Positions 46,346 through 55,239 of a DNA stretch of 64,000 nucleotides are shown in pieces. Origin of the DNA: Bacillus salipaludis (GTDB taxonomy: Bacteria > Bacillota > Bacilli > Bacillales_B > DSM-18226); the NCBI RefSeq assembly GCF_004358205.1, contig NZ_SMYO01000005.1:186001-250000 (forward strand). The letters are read 5' to 3'. The position numbers and the translations under genes were made by a program. Within the stretch, counting starts at the first letter, position 1. Each line of letters begins with the position of its first letter. The notes under the pieces were generated by a model, which did not search any database, was not told where the DNA came from, and saw only the letters and a program-made list of their open reading frames with translations.

Positions 46346-47104
46346 TTGATAGTGGAAATATTTATATATTCATATATTTTCTTCTTAGGTTTATGTCTTG
46401 GCTCCTTCTATAACGTAGTCGGTCTACGGATTCCAATAAATCAATCAATCATAAAACCAAGGTCACATTGTCCAAATTGTAATCATACTTTATCCACGAT
46501 AGATTTAATTCCAGTATTCTCATATGTAGTATTAAACGGGAAATGTCGGCGTTGTAAGGCGTCCATTTCTCTCTTTTATCCAATTATTGAAATGATAACA
46601 GGAATTCTTTTTATGTGTGCACCAATTATAATGGGCTGGTCATATGGGTTAATCGTTGCATGGACCCTTATCTCATTATTGGTTATTATTTCTGTTTCAG
46701 ATATTAACTATATGATAATTCCTGATAAAGTTCTCCTCGTATTCTCTGCTCTTTTTTTTCTAGAGAGAGGGTTTTTTCCGCTTTTACCGTGGTGGGACTC
46801 AATTTTAGGGGCACTAGTCGGGTTTACTTTGCTTTTTATTATTGCAGTCTTGAGTAAAGGCGGTATGGGTGGCGGTGATATTAAGTTATACGGCGTAATT
46901 GGTTTCGTGATGGGGGTCAAGCTTGTATTGATTTCCTTCTTCCTAGCAACGTTTTTTGGAGCGTTTTGTGGTCTTATTGGAATGCTAATCGGAAAGGTGA
47001 AAAAAGGAAAACCTATACCTTTTGGACCTTTTATTGCTCTAGGTGCATTAGCAGCTTATTTTTTTGGCAATCAAATTTTTTATTGGTATCGATCCATGAT
47101 GTAA
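46346..47104 (+). CDS. comC: Prepilin peptidase ComC
   Basis: ComC cleaves and N-methylates competence pseudopilins (the ComGC type) at the membrane. The 252-residue protein has an N-terminal zinc-ribbon-like cytosolic loop with CPNC and CRRC near 45-75 in the pattern usual for bifunctional TFPP enzymes. The aspartate of SDINYMIIPDKVL and of the GXGD-type motif GGGDIKLYGVIG form the aspartyl protease site. Eight or so membrane helices are present. The start TTG 46346 follows GAGAGGGGAG; GTG 46352 is an alternative. In B. subtilis comC is a ComK-dependent competence gene next to folC. Confidence 0.92.
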   Translation: MIVEIFIYSYIFFLGLCLGSFYNVVGLRIPINQSIIKPRSHCPNCNHTLSTIDLIPVFSYVVLNGKCRRCKASISLFYPIIEMITGILFMCAPIIMGWSYGLIVAWTLISLLVIISVSDINYMIIPDKVLLVFSALFFLERGFFPLLPWWDSILGALVGFTLLFIIAVLSKGGMGGGDIKLYGVIGFVMGVKLVLISFFLATFFGAFCGLIGMLIGKVKKGKPIPFGPFIALGALAAYFFGNQIFYWYRSMM

Positions 47105-47116
47105 GGAGTATTCAAA

Positions 47117-47155
47117 ATGGCAATCAATTTCATGTTTGGTAAAAACAGAACATAA
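47117..47155 (+). pseudogene. Twelve-codon remnant, possibly the start of a pilM gene
   Basis: Thirteen bases after comC, GTAAGGAGT and an ATG at good spacing open a frame of only twelve residues, MAINFMFGKNRT, then stop. In related Bacillaceae, as I recall them, the gene after comC is a PilM-type actin-like pilus protein beginning with a similar hydrophobic-then-KNR pattern. The intact translation start with nothing behind it suggests a deletion that removed the rest. This is an inference from a very short sequence. Confidence 0.4.
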
Positions 47156-47180
47156 ATAAAAAATTTGACGAAAGTCTACG

Positions 47181-47216
47181 ATAACAAGACGACAAAAGTC
47201 TTGTTATTTTTTTTTG
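47181..47216 (+). terminator. Terminator before spoIIB
   Basis: ATAACAAGAC / GTCTTGTTAT around GACAAAA, then a run of nine T. Confidence 0.9.
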
Positions 47217-47271
47217 TCAATATGATAGGATGGAACAAATTAGCAGTTTGGTAGAGAGAGGTGTACAAATA

Positions 47272-48348
47272 GTGGACAAGCCCGATAAAAATGGCCGTAC
47301 TATTACAATTAAATTAAATGGTGAACCACATACGTTTCAGGAAGAAATAAAAGAAGAGGAGAAAATAGAAACAAGGCAGCTACAGCCTGAAGTAATAGAT
47401 GTAGAATCTAATCAGAAAGAAAAGGATGTTTTTTTGGAAACAGCTGCTGCCCAAGAGTCGATGGATGAAAGTTTCGATTGGATTATCCCTGAAACCGAAG
47501 AGCATGAAATCCAAGAATATAAAATTGTTCACCACCAAAAAAATAAGAATAGTACATTACCTAAGATTGCATCCTTTACTACCAACACCAAAAATAAAGA
47601 TGGAAAGGGATTCCAATCCATCATTATTTCAGCCGTATTCGCTATCATCCTTGGCACCGGTTTTGGTTTTCTTATGCTTAAACTTGTCCTTACTGAACAT
47701 AGCAATAAGCCAGCAACTGAGCAAGTCCTAACAGAAGAGCAAGGTGGCCAAAAAGCCGAAACACCTGCAGCAACAGGTGCAACAGCTTCAGTAAAGCCCA
47801 TTACCACCTTTGTTATTCAGGGCGGTGTTTTTTCTTCAAAGGAGGGGGCCCAAGCAACTGCCGTTCAATTAGCGGAAAAAGAAGTACCTGCACAGTCAGT
47901 TGAAATTGACGGCAAACAGTATTTATTTTTAGGAGTGGCAAGTACGATTGATGATGCTAAAAAGCTTGGGAGTAAATATAAAGATGCTGGAATAACGGAT
48001 GTATGGGCTAAATCACTCTCAGTTGATCAAAAGGATATCAATGGAGTAAATGCCGCTGATAAAACATTCCTCGACACAGTAGGTGCCGTCTACCAGGACC
48101 TTACTGAAGTAACAGCAGTTGCCCTATTATCAGAAAGTATTCCTGAGGAATCGTTTAAAACCGTATCCGCATTAATCGCGAAAACAGATAGTACGGCACT
48201 GAAAAATACAAAGGTAAAAAGCCTGCAAAATTTTCTGGCTATAGCTGCCGAAAAAGTAGCGAACTATCAAAAAAACAAAGATCAGAATAATCTTGTAGAA
48301 GCTCAACAAAATCTACTAAATTTTCTTTCCTTATATTATTCGCTGTAA
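47272..48348 (+). CDS. spoIIB: Stage II sporulation protein B (SpoIIB)
   Basis: SpoIIB localises to the division septum and aids septal peptidoglycan thinning and engulfment. The 358-residue product has a short cytosolic N-terminus with an acidic stretch, one transmembrane segment near residues 120-142 (IIISAVFAIILGTGFGFLML), and an extracellular SPOR domain (TTFVIQGGVFSSKEGAQATAVQL, then YLFLGVASTIDDAKKLGSKYKDAG). I took GTG 47272 (VDKPDKNGRTITIKLNG) after AGAGAGG; an ATG at 47230 would add 14 residues unlike homologues. It precedes maf as in B. subtilis. Confidence 0.9.
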   Translation: MDKPDKNGRTITIKLNGEPHTFQEEIKEEEKIETRQLQPEVIDVESNQKEKDVFLETAAAQESMDESFDWIIPETEEHEIQEYKIVHHQKNKNSTLPKIASFTTNTKNKDGKGFQSIIISAVFAIILGTGFGFLMLKLVLTEHSNKPATEQVLTEEQGGQKAETPAATGATASVKPITTFVIQGGVFSSKEGAQATAVQLAEKEVPAQSVEIDGKQYLFLGVASTIDDAKKLGSKYKDAGITDVWAKSLSVDQKDINGVNAADKTFLDTVGAVYQDLTEVTAVALLSESIPEESFKTVSALIAKTDSTALKNTKVKSLQNFLAIAAEKVANYQKNKDQNNLVEAQQNLLNFLSLYYSL

Positions 48349-48403
48349 TCAAATTTCGACATCTGAAACACAAATCGCTATTTTCCGGGAAATGAATCTG
48401 CAA

Positions 48404-48434
48404 AAAAGCCTGTTCAAAAATGGACAGGCTTTTC
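48404..48434 (+). terminator. spoIIB terminator
   Basis: AAAAGCCTGT / ACAGGCTTTT around a 10-base loop, then TCATC; the T tail is short. Confidence 0.65.
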
Positions 48435-48575
48435 ATCATGAACATAAATTTAATTGTATAATTTGACAATTTTCTTCAAATTTTAACGATATATAAATTG
48501 TTTGCTCAGGCATAATCTGATACGATTGATTTGTATCTCCCTATGATGAAAAAAGCAAAAAGGTAAGGTGATGAA

Positions 48576-49148
48576 ATGCAGAACCTCATTTTAGCCTCTT
48601 CTTCTCCACGGCGAAAAGAACTTCTAGAAAACCTCCGCCTATCTTTCGCAATTTCAAGTAGCGATGTTGATGAAAGCTTTGAACCACATCTTTCACCAGA
48701 AGAAGTCGTAGTGGAGCTTGCCAGCCGCAAAGCCCGGGTCATTTTTCAAGAGAACCCCGACGCTTTTGTGATTGGGGCTGATACCATCGTGGTTGCGAAT
48801 GGCCAAATCTTAGGAAAGCCAGCGAATGAAGCAGAAGCTATCAGTATGTTAAGGAAACTTTCAGGAACACAGCATGAAGTATACACAGGTGTTGCCATTA
48901 TTTCTTCAAAAAGCTCAACCCAGTTTTATGAAAAAACGGAAGTTTGGTTTTGGGAGTTAACGGATGAGGAAATTAACTTTTATGCGCAAAGTGGGGAACC
49001 GCTTGATAAAGCAGGTGCATATGGCATCCAAGGACTAGGGAGCATGCTTGTCAAAAAAATAAATGGAGATTATTTTGCGGTTGTCGGCCTGCCAGTTGCA
49101 CGAACGGTTCGGGAATTAAAAAGGCTAGGCTATCCATTGCCGTATTAA
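48576..49148 (+). CDS. maf: Maf-family nucleotide pyrophosphatase
   Basis: Maf proteins hydrolyse dTTP/UTP and modified pyrimidine triphosphates, and overexpression blocks septation. The 190-residue protein starts LILASSSPRRKELLENL with the Maf SxR motif. VIGADTIVVANGQILGKP near 65-82 and LSGTQHEVYTGVAI follow, and EPLDKAGAYGIQGLGSMLVKKINGDYFAVVGLP ends the active site. GGTAAGGTG precedes the ATG. It heads the maf-radC-mre-min region. Confidence 0.94.
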   Translation: MQNLILASSSPRRKELLENLRLSFAISSSDVDESFEPHLSPEEVVVELASRKARVIFQENPDAFVIGADTIVVANGQILGKPANEAEAISMLRKLSGTQHEVYTGVAIISSKSSTQFYEKTEVWFWELTDEEINFYAQSGEPLDKAGAYGIQGLGSMLVKKINGDYFAVVGLPVARTVRELKRLGYPLPY

Positions 49149-49185
49149 GTGTTCATTAACTCCCAATGAAAAGGGAGGAAAAATA

Positions 49186-49875
49186 GTGTCCACTAATTCA
49201 TTAATGATTCGGGATTTCCCACAGGATGAACGTCCAAGAGAACGTTTTATTCAACATGGTCCACAAAGCTTGTCCAATCATGAGCTCATTGCCATTTTAC
49301 TAAGGACTGGTACAAAGGATGAATCCGTCCTGCAATTATCGAATCGCCTCTTAACCCATTTTGAAGGATTACGTTTGCTGAAATCGGCCACCTTGGAAGA
49401 AATTACTGAAATTAAAGGGATTGGTTCAGCAAAGGCGATTCAAATTCTTGCTGCTGTTGAAATTGGCAGAAGGATTGCCAATCTAAATTACAATGACCGC
49501 TATGTCATTCGCTCTCCGGAGGACGGGGCCAATTTTGTCATGAATGACATGCGCTTTTTGTCACAGGAGCACTTTGTCTGTCTGTATTTAAATACGAAAA
49601 ATCAGGTGCTTCATAAACAAACCATTTTTATTGGCAGTTTGAATGCATCGATTGTACATCCTAGGGAAGTATTCCGTGAGGCATTAAAACGTTCGGCGGC
49701 TTCTATTATCGCTTTGCATAACCACCCCTCTGGAGATCCGTCTCCGAGCCGTGAGGATATTGAGGTGACGAAGCGTTTAGTTGAGTGTGGAAAAATGATT
49801 GGAATCGAGGTCCTTGATCATCTGATCATTGGTGAAAACAAATTTGTCTCACTCAAGGAAAAAGGTTATTTATAA
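49186..49875 (+). CDS. radC: RadC-family JAB-domain protein
   Basis: The 229-residue product has an N-terminal helix-hairpin-helix (TLEEITEIKGIGSAKAIQILAAVEIGRRI) near 65-95. The C-terminal JAB/MPN-type domain has the metal motif HNHPSGDPSPSREDIEVTKRL near 172-192. A role in DNA repair was proposed for RadC but is not established. The start is GTG 49186 after GGGAGG. It lies between maf and mreB as ysxA does in B. subtilis. Confidence 0.93.
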   Translation: MSTNSLMIRDFPQDERPRERFIQHGPQSLSNHELIAILLRTGTKDESVLQLSNRLLTHFEGLRLLKSATLEEITEIKGIGSAKAIQILAAVEIGRRIANLNYNDRYVIRSPEDGANFVMNDMRFLSQEHFVCLYLNTKNQVLHKQTIFIGSLNASIVHPREVFREALKRSAASIIALHNHPSGDPSPSREDIEVTKRLVECGKMIGIEVLDHLIIGENKFVSLKEKGYL

Positions 49876-49889
49876 CAATAGGTTTTTAT

Positions 49890-49919
49890 TTGACTCTAGG
49901 CTATAATATTAGTTATGAT
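49890..49919 (+). promoter_or_regulatory. Promoter for mreBCD
   Basis: TTGACT (49890-49895), 18 bp, then TATGAT (49914-49919). A second -10-like TATAAT at 49902 lies too close to that -35 box. Confidence 0.55.
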
Positions 49920-50038
49920 TTTTTAGGACTGTTTTGGAATTTTACGTTTTTTTTACAAACAATAAAGTTCGATTAAATGGTAAAGACATTACCTTTAAGA
50001 TTAATTGCATTTTCGTATCAGAAAGGGAGATACAACGT

Positions 50039-51061
50039 ATGTTTGGAATTGGTTCAAGAGACCTAGGAATTGATTTAGGCACAGCAAATACACTTGTATT
50101 TGTAAAAGGAAAAGGAATTGTATTACGTGAGCCATCTGTAGTGGCTTTACAAACCGATACAAAATCGATTATCGCTGTCGGAAATGACGCAAAAAATATG
50201 ATTGGCCGTACACCAGGAAATGTTGTTGCCCTAAGGCCAATGAAGGACGGCGTCATCGCCGATTTTGAAACGACTGCCAAAATGATGAAGCATTATATCA
50301 GCCAGGCACAGAAGAACAAGGGTGTTTTTGCAGGTAAGCCATATGTCATGGTTTGTGTACCATCGGGAATTACTGCGGTTGAAGAAAGAGCAGTAATTGA
50401 TGCAACACGTCAAGCTGGTGCGAAAGATGCCTATACGATTGAAGAGCCGTTTGCAGCTGCGATTGGGGCAAATCTCCCGGTCTGGGAACCAACAGGAAGC
50501 ATGGTAGTGGATATTGGCGGCGGAACGACTGAAGTTGCCATCATTTCTTTAGGTGGTATCGTAACAAGCCAATCCATCCGCATTGCCGGGAATGATATGG
50601 ACGAATCGATTATTTCGTTTATTCGTAAGAATTACAATTTAATGATTGGGGATCGTACTGCTGAAACAATCAAAATGGAAATTGGTTCTGCAGGTGATTT
50701 GGATGGAATTGAAAATATGGAAATCCGCGGCCGTGACTTATTAACTGGACTTCCAAAAACCATTGAAATTACAGCTAAAGAAATTGCGGTTGCCTTAAAA
50801 GACACCGTATATGCCATCGTTGACGCGGTGAAAAATACGCTTGAAAAAACTCCGCCGGAACTTGCGGCAGATATTATGGATCGCGGCATTGTGTTAACAG
50901 GCGGTGGAGCCCTTCTCAGAAACTTGGACAAGGTGATTAGTGAAGAAACTAAAATGCCGGTTCTTATCGCTGAAAACCCGCTTGACTGTGTGGCTATCGG
51001 AACAGGTAAAGCATTAGATCAAATTCACATATTTAAAAATAAAGCGAAAGACTCACGCTAG
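50039..51061 (+). CDS. mreB: Cell-shape protein MreB
   Basis: MreB is an actin-like ATPase that directs lateral-wall peptidoglycan synthesis. The 340-residue protein has [35 protein letters not shown] at the N-terminus (phosphate-1), [18 protein letters not shown] (phosphate-2) near 155-172, and [16 protein letters not shown] in the last quarter. ATG 50039 follows AAAGGGAG; the frame is open further upstream but homologues start here. Followed by mreC and mreD. Confidence 0.96.
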   Translation: MFGIGSRDLGIDLGTANTLVFVKGKGIVLREPSVVALQTDTKSIIAVGNDAKNMIGRTPGNVVALRPMKDGVIADFETTAKMMKHYISQAQKNKGVFAGKPYVMVCVPSGITAVEERAVIDATRQAGAKDAYTIEEPFAAAIGANLPVWEPTGSMVVDIGGGTTEVAIISLGGIVTSQSIRIAGNDMDESIISFIRKNYNLMIGDRTAETIKMEIGSAGDLDGIENMEIRGRDLLTGLPKTIEITAKEIAVALKDTVYAIVDAVKNTLEKTPPELAADIMDRGIVLTGGGALLRNLDKVISEETKMPVLIAENPLDCVAIGTGKALDQIHIFKNKAKDSR

Positions 51062-51082
51062 AAAAATAGAGGTGTATAAATC

Positions 51083-51961
51083 ATGCCACAGTTCTTTTTG
51101 AATAAACGACTGATTGTTTTGCTTCTCAGCATTATTATTCTCGTGGCATTGATTGGGTTTTCTATGAGGGAGAGGAGTAAACTTACCTGGCCGGAGCAGT
51201 TTGTTAAAGACTCGGTCGGCTGGGTTCAATCCCTGGTTTCAAAGCCTGCGTATGTTGTTGCAGGCTTTTTTGAAAATCTCAAGGATTTAGAAAATACATA
51301 TCAAGAAAATAAGGAATTAAAATCACGTGTCGAACAGATTGTCAGTCTTGAATCCCAGGTTCAAGATTTGAAAAAAGACAACGCAGATTTACGAAACGTT
51401 CTTGGTGAGAAAAAGACTCTGAGAGATTTTAAACCGCTGCCAGCTACCGTTATTGGCAGAAACCCTGATCGCTGGCATGAAATGATTATCATCGACAAAG
51501 GTAAAATTAATGGAATCAAGCAAAATATGGCGGTTGTTACCGCGAATGGACTAATTGGAAAAGTAAAAAATGTCAATCAATTTAGTTCGACTGTTCAATT
51601 ATTAAGTGCAATGGATCCGAAAAACCGGATATCAGCTGTCGTTCAAGGGCAAAAAAATTCGTTTGGATTTGTTGAAGGCTTCGACAGCGAGAAGAAATTA
51701 CTACAAGTAAAAACCATCCCATCAGGAGCGAAAATTAAGAAAGGACAAACCGTTGTCACCTCAGGTCTTGGCGGTGTGTTCCCAAAAGATTTGCCAATTG
51801 GGAAGGTAGTGGAAGTGAAACCGGACCAATATGGTCTGAATCAAACAGCATTAGTAAAACCTGGCGCGGATTTTTATGACATTCAAAATGTTTTGGTTAT
51901 CACGAGAACGATGACTTCGCCTGATGTAGGACTGGTTGATAGTAAGGGGTTGGGATTGTGA
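51083..51961 (+). CDS. mreC: Cell-shape protein MreC
   Basis: MreC is a bitopic membrane protein of the elongation machinery. The 292-residue product has one transmembrane segment near 9-26 (LIVLLLSIIILVALIGF), a coiled coil near 70-110, and the extracellular double beta-barrel typical of MreC, with VIGRNPDRWHEMIIIDKG and VTSGLGGVFPKDLPIGKVVEV. It overlaps mreD by four bases. Confidence 0.95.
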   Translation: MPQFFLNKRLIVLLLSIIILVALIGFSMRERSKLTWPEQFVKDSVGWVQSLVSKPAYVVAGFFENLKDLENTYQENKELKSRVEQIVSLESQVQDLKKDNADLRNVLGEKKTLRDFKPLPATVIGRNPDRWHEMIIIDKGKINGIKQNMAVVTANGLIGKVKNVNQFSSTVQLLSAMDPKNRISAVVQGQKNSFGFVEGFDSEKKLLQVKTIPSGAKIKKGQTVVTSGLGGVFPKDLPIGKVVEVKPDQYGLNQTALVKPGADFYDIQNVLVITRTMTSPDVGLVDSKGLGL

Positions 51962-52476
51962 AAAAATTCCTTCTTCCTCTTTTATTTTTGTTTTTATTTT
52001 TATTAGAAAGTCTTTTTGTGCAATTAGTTCCTGCAGATATTTTTGGACCCCGTAAAATGTGGGTTCCGCATTTTTTATTTTCTGCCGTTCTTTTTCTGAC
52101 TATTTATGGCGGCAGAAAGTACGGCATTATTTACGGTGCTGTTTTTGGGCTGCTATTTGATATTGTTTATACGGAAATCCTTGGAATTAACCTTTTTCTT
52201 TATCCGTTTGTAGCCTATATCGTTGCAAAAATTATGCATGTATTGCAAAACAATATTATTGTTGCATTTATCGTTTCTCTTTTCGGAATTGGGCTATTAG
52301 AGATTGGTGTGTACGAAATGGATTCCTTAATTCATGTGACACAGCTTAGTTTTATGAGCTTTGTCGAAATGCGTATTTACCCAACTCTACTTTTTAATGC
52401 AATCTTTTTACTTCTGGCCGGCTATCCCTTCAAAAAATATTTTGAAAAATATTCTCAAGTATTACGGGACGAATAA
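51958..52476 (+). CDS. mreD: Cell-shape membrane protein MreD
   Basis: The 172-residue protein is hydrophobic, with five to six membrane helices and the family pattern IYGGRKYGIIYGAVFGLLFDIVYTEILGINLFLYP near 44-78. MreD works with MreC in the wall-elongation complex. The GTG start overlaps the mreC stop. A terminator-like hairpin and a repeat follow. Confidence 0.93.
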   Translation: MKKFLLPLLFLFLFLLESLFVQLVPADIFGPRKMWVPHFLFSAVLFLTIYGGRKYGIIYGAVFGLLFDIVYTEILGINLFLYPFVAYIVAKIMHVLQNNIIVAFIVSLFGIGLLEIGVYEMDSLIHVTQLSFMSFVEMRIYPTLLFNAIFLLLAGYPFKKYFEKYSQVLRDE

Positions 52477-52544
52477 TGAATTAAAAAAGAGGAGAATAGA
52501 CTGGGCGTGTCGAATTTATATAGTGCGTGTACTCTGACTCATTT

Positions 52545-52570
52545 AAATGCATGATTTTCATGCATTTTTT
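52545..52570 (+). terminator. Terminator after mreD
   Basis: AAATGCATGA / TCATGCATTT around TTT, followed by TTT. Confidence 0.7.
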
Positions 52571-52577
52571 GGCTGGT

Positions 52578-52735
52578 AAGAAAGTATAAACTTATTCTAA
52601 GTTAATACTTTCTTCCTGCGCATAAGTGCAACTACGCCTCTGTCTTCGCCCTTACGGGCTCGCCAGTCGGCGAGTTTTCTTTAAATCCTTTGGGGATTGT
52701 GTTTGATCGACGGCGCAGCCCTTTTCTTTAAACTT
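52578..52735 (+). repeat. Intergenic repeat family C between mreD and minC
   Basis: It begins with a nested inverted repeat, AAGAAAGTAT (52578) to ATACTTTCTT (52614), with AACTTA-TTC-TAAGTT inside. It continues with CGCATAAGTGCAACTACGCC, a GC-rich CGCCCTTACGGGCTCGCC hairpin, and GGCGAGTTTTCTTTA. I recognise this type of sequence as a common interspersed repeat of Bacillus relatives, but there is only one copy in this window, so borders are uncertain. Confidence 0.55.
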
Positions 52736-52751
52736 GAGGTGAAAATTCTCC

Positions 52752-53432
52752 ATGAAAAAACGACAAAATGTAACGATAAAGGGAACAAAGGAAGGCTTGG
52801 TCCTTCAACTAGATGACTGCTGTTCCTATGAGGAACTTAAAAAAGAACTGGATGAAAAGCTTTCTACTAACCTAAGAACCGAGGAAGACAGTCATTTCCT
52901 TGCGGTAAAGGTGAATGTAGGAAACCGATTTTTAAGTGATGATCAAAGGGAAGAACTTAAAAACCTAATTCGGCAGAAAAAGAATTTGGTTGTTGATGAT
53001 ATTGAATCAAATGTAATTACGAAAGAGGAAGCGAAACGGTTAAAGGCAGTAGATGAAGTCGTAACGGTTTCAAGAATCATTCGTTCAGGCCAAGTATTAG
53101 AGGTTCCAGGGGATTTATTGTTGATTGGTGACGTAAACCCTGGAGGAACGGTTATGGCCGGTGGCAATATTTTTATTATGGGAACATTAAAAGGAATTGC
53201 CCATGCAGGCTGTACAGGAAACGACGAAGCGATTATTGCCGCATCCAATATGAGGCCAACACAGTTAAGGATTAGCGATTGCTTAAATCGAGCACCCGAC
53301 ATTGTTCAAGATAAAGAAAAACATGAAATGGAATGTGCCTACATAGATGAGGACCGAAAAATCAGCGTAGATAGATTACAAGCTTTAATACATTTAAGAC
53401 CTAATTTAACAAGATTAGAAGGGGGACAATAA
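52752..53432 (+). CDS. minC: Septum-site inhibitor MinC
   Basis: MinC blocks FtsZ assembly away from mid-cell together with MinD. The 226-residue protein has the N-terminal MinC_N domain ([16 protein letters not shown]) and the C-terminal beta-helix ([49 protein letters not shown]) near 130-180 that binds MinD. A CTTGAGGTG site precedes the ATG. It abuts minD. Confidence 0.95.
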   Translation: MKKRQNVTIKGTKEGLVLQLDDCCSYEELKKELDEKLSTNLRTEEDSHFLAVKVNVGNRFLSDDQREELKNLIRQKKNLVVDDIESNVITKEEAKRLKAVDEVVTVSRIIRSGQVLEVPGDLLLIGDVNPGGTVMAGGNIFIMGTLKGIAHAGCTGNDEAIIAASNMRPTQLRISDCLNRAPDIVQDKEKHEMECAYIDEDRKISVDRLQALIHLRPNLTRLEGGQ

Positions 53433-53433
53433 A

Positions 53434-54237
53434 GTGGGAGAAGCTATAGTAATTACATCTGGTAAGGGTGGCGTCGGCAAAACAACGACTTCTGCTAATA
53501 TTGGGACATCTCTGGCCCTTCAAGGAAAAAAGGTTTGCTTAGTCGATACAGATATTGGTCTTCGGAACTTGGATGTTGTGATGGGACTTGAGAATCGTAT
53601 TATCTATGACCTTGTTGATGTCATTGAGAAAAGATGTAAAATTCATCAAGCATTGGTCAAGGACAAACGCTTTGATGATTTATTGTATTTGTTGCCTGCC
53701 GCTCAGACTGTTGATAAATCTGCGGTGAAACCGGAGCAAATGAAAGAGTTAATTACCCAACTAAAACAAGACTATGATTATATTATCATCGATTGCCCGG
53801 CTGGTATTGAGCAGGGCTTTCAGAATGCTGTTGCCGGGGCTGATAAAGCGATTGTGATTACTACCCCAGAGGCTTCTGCTATTCGTGATGCGGACCGGGT
53901 GATCGGTCTTCTCGAAAAAGAACAACATATGGAGCCGCCGAAATTAGTAATTAACCGGATTCGCAACCAAATGATGAAAAACGGCGATATGCTGGATGTC
54001 GATGAAATCACTCAGCATTTGTCGATTGAGCTTTTTGGGATTGTGGCGGATGATGAGGAAGTCATTCGCGCAAGCAATCACGGGGAGCCGATTGCAATGG
54101 ATCCAAACAGTAAAGCATCGCTTGCTTATCGGAATATTGCCAGAAGAATTCTTGGCGAATCCATTCCTCTCCAGTCCTTAGAAGAACCGAATAAAGGTAT
54201 GTTCACAAGGCTTAAAAAGTTTTTCGGTGTAAGATAA
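53434..54237 (+). CDS. minD: Septum-site ATPase MinD
   Basis: MinD is a membrane-binding ATPase that carries MinC to the cell poles. The 267-residue protein begins with the deviant Walker A motif ITSGKGGVGKTTTSANIGTSLA, followed by VDTDIGLRNLDVVMGLENR and IIIDCPAGIEQGF. The C-terminal amphipathic helix MFTRLKKFFGVR is the membrane-targeting sequence. The start is GTG 53434 after AAGGGGG. A terminator follows. Confidence 0.96.
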   Translation: MGEAIVITSGKGGVGKTTTSANIGTSLALQGKKVCLVDTDIGLRNLDVVMGLENRIIYDLVDVIEKRCKIHQALVKDKRFDDLLYLLPAAQTVDKSAVKPEQMKELITQLKQDYDYIIIDCPAGIEQGFQNAVAGADKAIVITTPEASAIRDADRVIGLLEKEQHMEPPKLVINRIRNQMMKNGDMLDVDEITQHLSIELFGIVADDEEVIRASNHGEPIAMDPNSKASLAYRNIARRILGESIPLQSLEEPNKGMFTRLKKFFGVR

Positions 54238-54251
54238 TTTATAGATTTGTA

Positions 54252-54284
54252 AGTCTGTTCACAGGGCGTGGACAGGCTTTTTTT
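54252..54284 (+). terminator. minCD terminator
   Basis: AGTCTGTTCAC pairs with GTGGACAGGCT (two G-U) around AGGGC, then TTTTTTT. Confidence 0.85.
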
Positions 54285-54396
54285 GATGTTGGTATTTTCT
54301 TTCCACTTTTATTAATATATTTTCCAGTTTAGGTAAAATACTTTCCATTTCAAAACCCACATATCAAGATAACAAACCAAGGATTTTTTTGAAGAG

Positions 54397-54425
54397 TCAT
54401 ACTCCTTAAATCTCTTTCATAAACT
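54397..54425 (+). promoter_or_regulatory. Sigma-E promoter for spoIVFAB
   Basis: TCATACT (54397-54403), 14 bp, then CATAAACT (54418-54425): six of seven and seven of eight matches to the sigma-E consensus. spoIVF is a sigma-E operon in B. subtilis. Confidence 0.75.
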
Positions 54426-54456
54426 TGTACAAAAAGTGGGAAAAGGGTTGATGGAT

Positions 54457-55239
54457 ATGGCGCGGTCGACACCGGATGAAATACGCAAAAGAATCAATAA
54501 ACGGAAAAAAGAAATAGGTATGCAAGAAAGAAATCCAGACCGCCAGCTGGCTTGGCCTGGGGAAGAAGAAAAGTACGGGTTCAATCATGTATCTTCCTAT
54601 GGAAGTGGACCAGATGACGAAGGGCACCCGCTGTTTCGCATGGAAGTTTTTATTTTTAAAATACTGGCTTCAGTGTGTCTTTTTTTAGTAGTTGCGATTT
54701 TGTTTCGAAATCATACAGCAACATTTGACCAAGCCAGGAATGTAGTCCGAACCACAATGGACAAGGAGTTTAAATTTGCAGTAGTATCCCAGTGGTATGA
54801 AGAAAAGTTTGGCAAGCCACTTGCTTTGCTGCCTTTTAATGAACCGAAAAAAGAAAAGCAAACAGAAACAGATACAGCAGAAAAGCCTGCCTTGCCTGCA
54901 ACCGGTAAAGTTCTAGAAAACTTTGAGAAAAACGGGCAGGGGATTATGATTGAAACGGCAAACGGAGCCTCGGTCAGAGCGATGAATGGGGGAACTGTTA
55001 CATTTTCAGGTGTAAAGGATGGCATCGGAAAGACAGTCATTATCCAGCACTCCGATGGAACAGAAACCTGGTATGGGAACTTAGCTGACATTCAAGTCAA
55101 ACTTTATGATTATGTGGAAAAAAGAAAAGTGGTCGGAACGGTATCATCAAGTGAAGAGAAATCAAAGGGTACGTACTATTTTGCCATTAAAAAAGGGGAT
55201 GATTTTATCGACCCGGTCCAGGTGATCCGCTTTGAGTAG
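54457..55239 (+). CDS. spoIVFA: SpoIVFA, inhibitor of the sigma-K processing protease
   Basis: SpoIVFA sits in the outer forespore membrane, holds SpoIVFB in an inhibited complex with BofA, and is cleaved on signal from the forespore. The 260-residue product has a basic cytosolic head (TPDEIRKRINKRKKE), one transmembrane segment near 66-83 (ILASVCLFLVVAILF), and a C-terminal LytM-like fold (VRAMNGGTVTFSGVKDGIGKTVIIQHSDGTETWYGNL) without the metal ligands of active M23 peptidases. ATG 54457 has AAAAGGG 9 bases upstream. It overlaps spoIVFB. Confidence 0.92.
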   Translation: MARSTPDEIRKRINKRKKEIGMQERNPDRQLAWPGEEEKYGFNHVSSYGSGPDDEGHPLFRMEVFIFKILASVCLFLVVAILFRNHTATFDQARNVVRTTMDKEFKFAVVSQWYEEKFGKPLALLPFNEPKKEKQTETDTAEKPALPATGKVLENFEKNGQGIMIETANGASVRAMNGGTVTFSGVKDGIGKTVIIQHSDGTETWYGNLADIQVKLYDYVEKRKVVGTVSSSEEKSKGTYYFAIKKGDDFIDPVQVIRFE

